DNA from: Dehalococcoidia bacterium
Lineage (GTDB): Bacteria > Chloroflexota > Dehalococcoidia > JAUYDP01
NCBI GenBank assembly: GCA_030691805.1
Contig: JAUYDP010000205.1
Location: forward strand, 1 to 7,148
DNA length: 7,148 nucleotides
Direction: 5' to 3'
This document shows, in pieces, positions 4,734 to 7,148 of the stretch (the first letter of the stretch is position 1; every line of letters starts with the position of its first letter). The notes under the pieces are model-generated. The model was not told where the DNA came from and did not search any database. It was given only the letters and a program-made list of their open reading frames with translations. Made by a program: the position numbers and the translations under genes.

Positions 4734-7148
4734 CTAACCCTCCACCTTCGAGACCCTGATGGGGACACAATTGTCGAGAGCTGTGGAAACCTTATCTATC
4801 GCCTCTAGAGTATGAGGCAAGAGAGGGTTATAGGCTACCCCCTTGCCTTTGGAGATGGGCATGCCTTTGGCCCAGTGGCCGAAGTGGCCGGCGATGCCCA
4901 CCGCTTCCGGGTGTATACACTGGGTCAGCTTGGCCACGGCCTTTACCTTGCGGACAGGCGTCTCCAGCCAGATGTCATCGCCATCCTTGATCCCCTTCTT
5001 CTTGCCCACGTCTTCATTGATAAGGACAGGATAGGTGTAGGGTGTCCTCTCGCATATCTCGTCTATCCAGGGGTTCTCGTTGGAATAGTGGCCGTAGACG
5101 AAGGCCAACTTGTAGTGCACTCCGACCAGGTCGAATTTCCCTTTCTTTCTCCCCTCGAAGACATCGCAAGGCATGAACTCTGGGAGGGCCGCATAGTCGG
5201 AGTAGTCCCATTCCATCCCCATCCCCTGTATAACTTCCTCTAATTCCTCTCCCTTGCGAGGGAAGTGTTCCAGGTAGATGGGCAGCCGCATGCCGTTGGC
5301 TGCCATATAAGGCCCCGGGTAGGACTCCTCGGCATCCCGGTGGATGCGGACCACCCCGTGTTCCTTGGCCCATTCCACGCCGGTTTCCGGCCCGAACATG
5401 CTCCTGATGATTTTATCGTGGAACTCGTTCAGGGTGGGCTTACGGGTTGTGTCCAGTTTCTGGCTGTCACTGAATCTTATGGTCTGGTTTAAGACCTTGT
5501 TGAATTGGCTTGTCATCCCCAGTTTCTCGGCTATATCCATGGATATCTCGAACGGGTGCCTGACCCCCGGGGGGGGCTCAACTATCTTTGGCCTGATCTG
5601 GTAGTACCAATCGTCTTGGCCGACAGGAGAGAGCAGGCTATACATTCCGTCAAAGGTCTGGGTTGCCCCTGCGTCCTGCCGTTCCAGGTAGCTGGGAAGC
5701 GGCAGCACGATATCATCAAAGGCTTCGTTGGTTTCGTTAAGCTCCGTAGCATACCCCACTACAAAGGGAATAGAGCCATAGAATTTCTCCGCCAGCTTCA
5801 GATCAGCATAGGTGCTCATGATCAGGTTGCTGGGGGTATGCATAGCCACCTCGAACTTATAATCGAGGCCGAATTTCTCGGGATCCGACGCCGCAATGGG
5901 AAATAGAGTCGTTCCATGGCCTGCCAGAGGGAAAAGCTCCAGGAGGTCCATACGCTCGGGCTTGGCAGGTGTCCTTCCGGGAAAGGATGACGGGATTTGA
6001 AGCTTAGCAATAGGGGCCCATCCCGCGTGGGTGAGCATTCCGTCTATGCCACCCTCAGGACCCCATTGAAATGGGTTCTTGCCCATTGCACCCGTGCTTA
6101 GGATTCCCCCCGGCATATTTACGTTGCCCACCAGGATGTTGATGAGCTTTAGGGCCCAGGAGTGGTGGAAGCCATGCTTGTGTCCCTGGGGACCCCTGGC
6201 CCAGTCTACGGATACCGGACGGAAGGGGAACTCCCTTCCCTCCAGCTGTATAGTGCTCCCTATCTGGGCGGCTGTACCGAATTCTTTGGCCAGCCTTCGG
6301 ATAGTGGCCGCCGGGACGGTGGTTATCTCCTCTGCCCACTCAGGGGAGTGCTTGGCCATATGTCTCTTTACTAGCTCGAAAGCCGGCATGGCTGTATTAC
6401 CCCCCACCAGGTAGGAGCCTTCCAGCGCCCGGTCCTTGACGGCTGGATCATCGTAGGTTTTGGCTTTCCCGTCTACCGGATCGAAGACCATGGGCTTACC
6501 GGAGGCGGTATCCCGAAGGTAGTATCCATCCTCAGCTACCAGATAAGCGCCGTTGCTTCCCTTCTTTAGAAACTGGGCATCATAGATGCCCAGGTCGTTG
6601 ATCAATACGTTCATAAAGGCCAGAGCGAAAGCGGCGTCCGTGCCCGGGCGGATGGGGACCCATTCGTCGGCCTTAGCAGCGGCATAGCCTCCCACCGGGT
6701 CAACTACTACAAGCCTCATACCCCTGGCCCTGGCATCGGCGAAGTCTTTGACAAGATGAGTGAAGGCCGACCTGGCGGCTACTCCTCCCTGGGTGCCAAC
6801 ATATATGGCGTAGTTGCAATAGTGAAAGTCGGTCTGCTGGTGGAAACCCCCTGCCGCCATATGCTCGATGGGATGAACGGCTTTCCCACATTCGTGAGCT
6901 CCGGCGAACTGAATGTGCGGCGTTCCGATGGAAACAGCCAGTGCGGGAAGTCCACAATCATAGCCCCAGCAATAGGCATGCAGTTTACGTGGGTCGTCTA
7001 GCACTGTCCGGAGCTTTTCGGCAACAGTGTTGATGGCCTCTTCGTAAGAGATCTCCTGCCACTTGGGGTCCACTCCGACACCCTTTTGAGGATTGGTTCG
7101 CTTGAGAGGGGTCTTGACCCGATTGGGGTTGTAATGGGCCATAAGGCC
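4734..7148 (-). CDS. Molybdopterin oxidoreductase catalytic subunit (PsrA/PhsA-like), 5' end outside window
   Basis: The visible part is 804 codons, preceded by GGC CTT in frame and running off the right edge. The opening GLMAHYNPNRVKTPLKRTNP is what follows the N-terminal Fe-S domain in this family, so the true start, that [4Fe-4S] domain and any Tat signal lie beyond 7148. Numbering from Met at 7142, landmarks are PKWQEISYEEA (26-36), the VVVDP/WVPIRPGTDAA molybdopterin block (145-171), NILVGNVNMPGG (335-346) and a C-terminal molydopterin-dinucleotide-binding domain over about the last 120 residues. Cys85 in GAHECGKAVH lies where the Mo ligand is expected, suggesting the Cys-ligated polysulfide, thiosulfate or arsenate reductase branch rather than Ser-ligated DMSO reductase; this is inference. 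The Fe-S gene starts 2 bases after the stop. No gene name is given because substrate cannot be told; an organic substrate, as for transhydroxylases of this superfamily, is not excluded. Confidence 0.92.
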   Translation of the reverse strand, partial: GLMAHYNPNRVKTPLKRTNPQKGVGVDPKWQEISYEEAINTVAEKLRTVLDDPRKLHAYCWGYDCGLPALAVSIGTPHIQFAGAHECGKAVHPIEHMAAGGFHQQTDFHYCNYAIYVGTQGGVAARSAFTHLVKDFADARARGMRLVVVDPVGGYAAAKADEWVPIRPGTDAAFALAFMNVLINDLGIYDAQFLKKGSNGAYLVAEDGYYLRDTASGKPMVFDPVDGKAKTYDDPAVKDRALEGSYLVGGNTAMPAFELVKRHMAKHSPEWAEEITTVPAATIRRLAKEFGTAAQIGSTIQLEGREFPFRPVSVDWARGPQGHKHGFHHSWALKLINILVGNVNMPGGILSTGAMGKNPFQWGPEGGIDGMLTHAGWAPIAKLQIPSSFPGRTPAKPERMDLLELFPLAGHGTTLFPIAASDPEKFGLDYKFEVAMHTPSNLIMSTYADLKLAEKFYGSIPFVVGYATELNETNEAFDDIVLPLPSYLERQDAGATQTFDGMYSLLSPVGQDDWYYQIRPKIVEPPPGVRHPFEISMDIAEKLGMTSQFNKVLNQTIRFSDSQKLDTTRKPTLNEFHDKIIRSMFGPETGVEWAKEHGVVRIHRDAEESYPGPYMAANGMRLPIYLEHFPRKGEELEEVIQGMGMEWDYSDYAALPEFMPCDVFEGRKKGKFDLVGVHYKLAFVYGHYSNENPWIDEICERTPYTYPVLINEDVGKKKGIKDGDDIWLETPVRKVKAVAKLTQCIHPEAVGIAGHFGHWAKGMPISKGKGVAYNPLLPHTLEAIDKVSTALDNCVPIRVSKVEG
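4738..4743 (-). promoter_or_regulatory. Ribosome binding site deciding the Fe-S subunit start
   Basis: On the minus strand GGAGGG lies within the last codons of the catalytic-subunit gene, 6 bases before the ATG at 4731. It fixes MRLGMVLDL as the N-terminus and implies translational coupling of the two subunits. Confidence 0.8.

Noticed and set aside
4732..4770. Earlier TTG start for the Fe-S subunit at 4770
   Set aside because: It would overlap the catalytic-subunit gene by 37 bases, and the added residues are unlike the family. The ATG at 4731 has a good ribosome binding site.

Overview
All recognisable genes in this window lie on the minus strand and read from the right edge to the left edge as one probable transcription unit. 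No rRNA, tRNA, CRISPR array, transposase or integrase gene was seen. Gene content suggests an anaerobic bacterium that respires or transforms substrates with a membrane-bound molybdenum enzyme and breaks down organic acids through CoA thioesters. The host cannot be named from the sequence. The intergenic palindromes built on GTAGGGGC recall those I associate with uncultured Chloroflexota and some Desulfobacterota, but that is a low-confidence impression.

Right part (7148 to 2953): a three-subunit complex iron-sulfur molybdoenzyme (CISM) of the polysulfide/thiosulfate reductase type. It has a catalytic molybdopterin subunit whose 5' end is cut by the window edge, a four-cluster ferredoxin subunit 2 bases downstream, and an NrfD-type membrane quinone subunit. 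The last two are separated by about 300 bases that carry no gene but hold an array of about four 37-38 bp GC-rich repeats with hairpin potential, plus one related element in the opposite orientation. The substrate cannot be read from sequence.

Middle (2952 to 1916): a 92-base gap with a perfect 31-bp palindrome of the same general type, then two consecutive small cupins. They align with each other around the cupin motifs. The first keeps the full His/His/Glu/His metal site, while the second has lost all three histidines and kept only the glutamate.

Left part (1912 to 1): a 12-helix MFS carrier resembling the oxalate/formate-monocarboxylate type, an IclR-family effector-domain remnant without its DNA-binding half, and the first 91 codons of an acyl-CoA synthetase/AMP ligase that leaves the window. 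Together these look like uptake and CoA activation of an organic, possibly aromatic, acid. Whether the molybdoenzyme acts on that compound or a metabolite of it, or is simply an upstream respiratory operon, is open. The most notable observations are the hairpin array inside the molybdoenzyme operon, the intact/degenerate cupin pair, and the truncated IclR gene next to the transporter.
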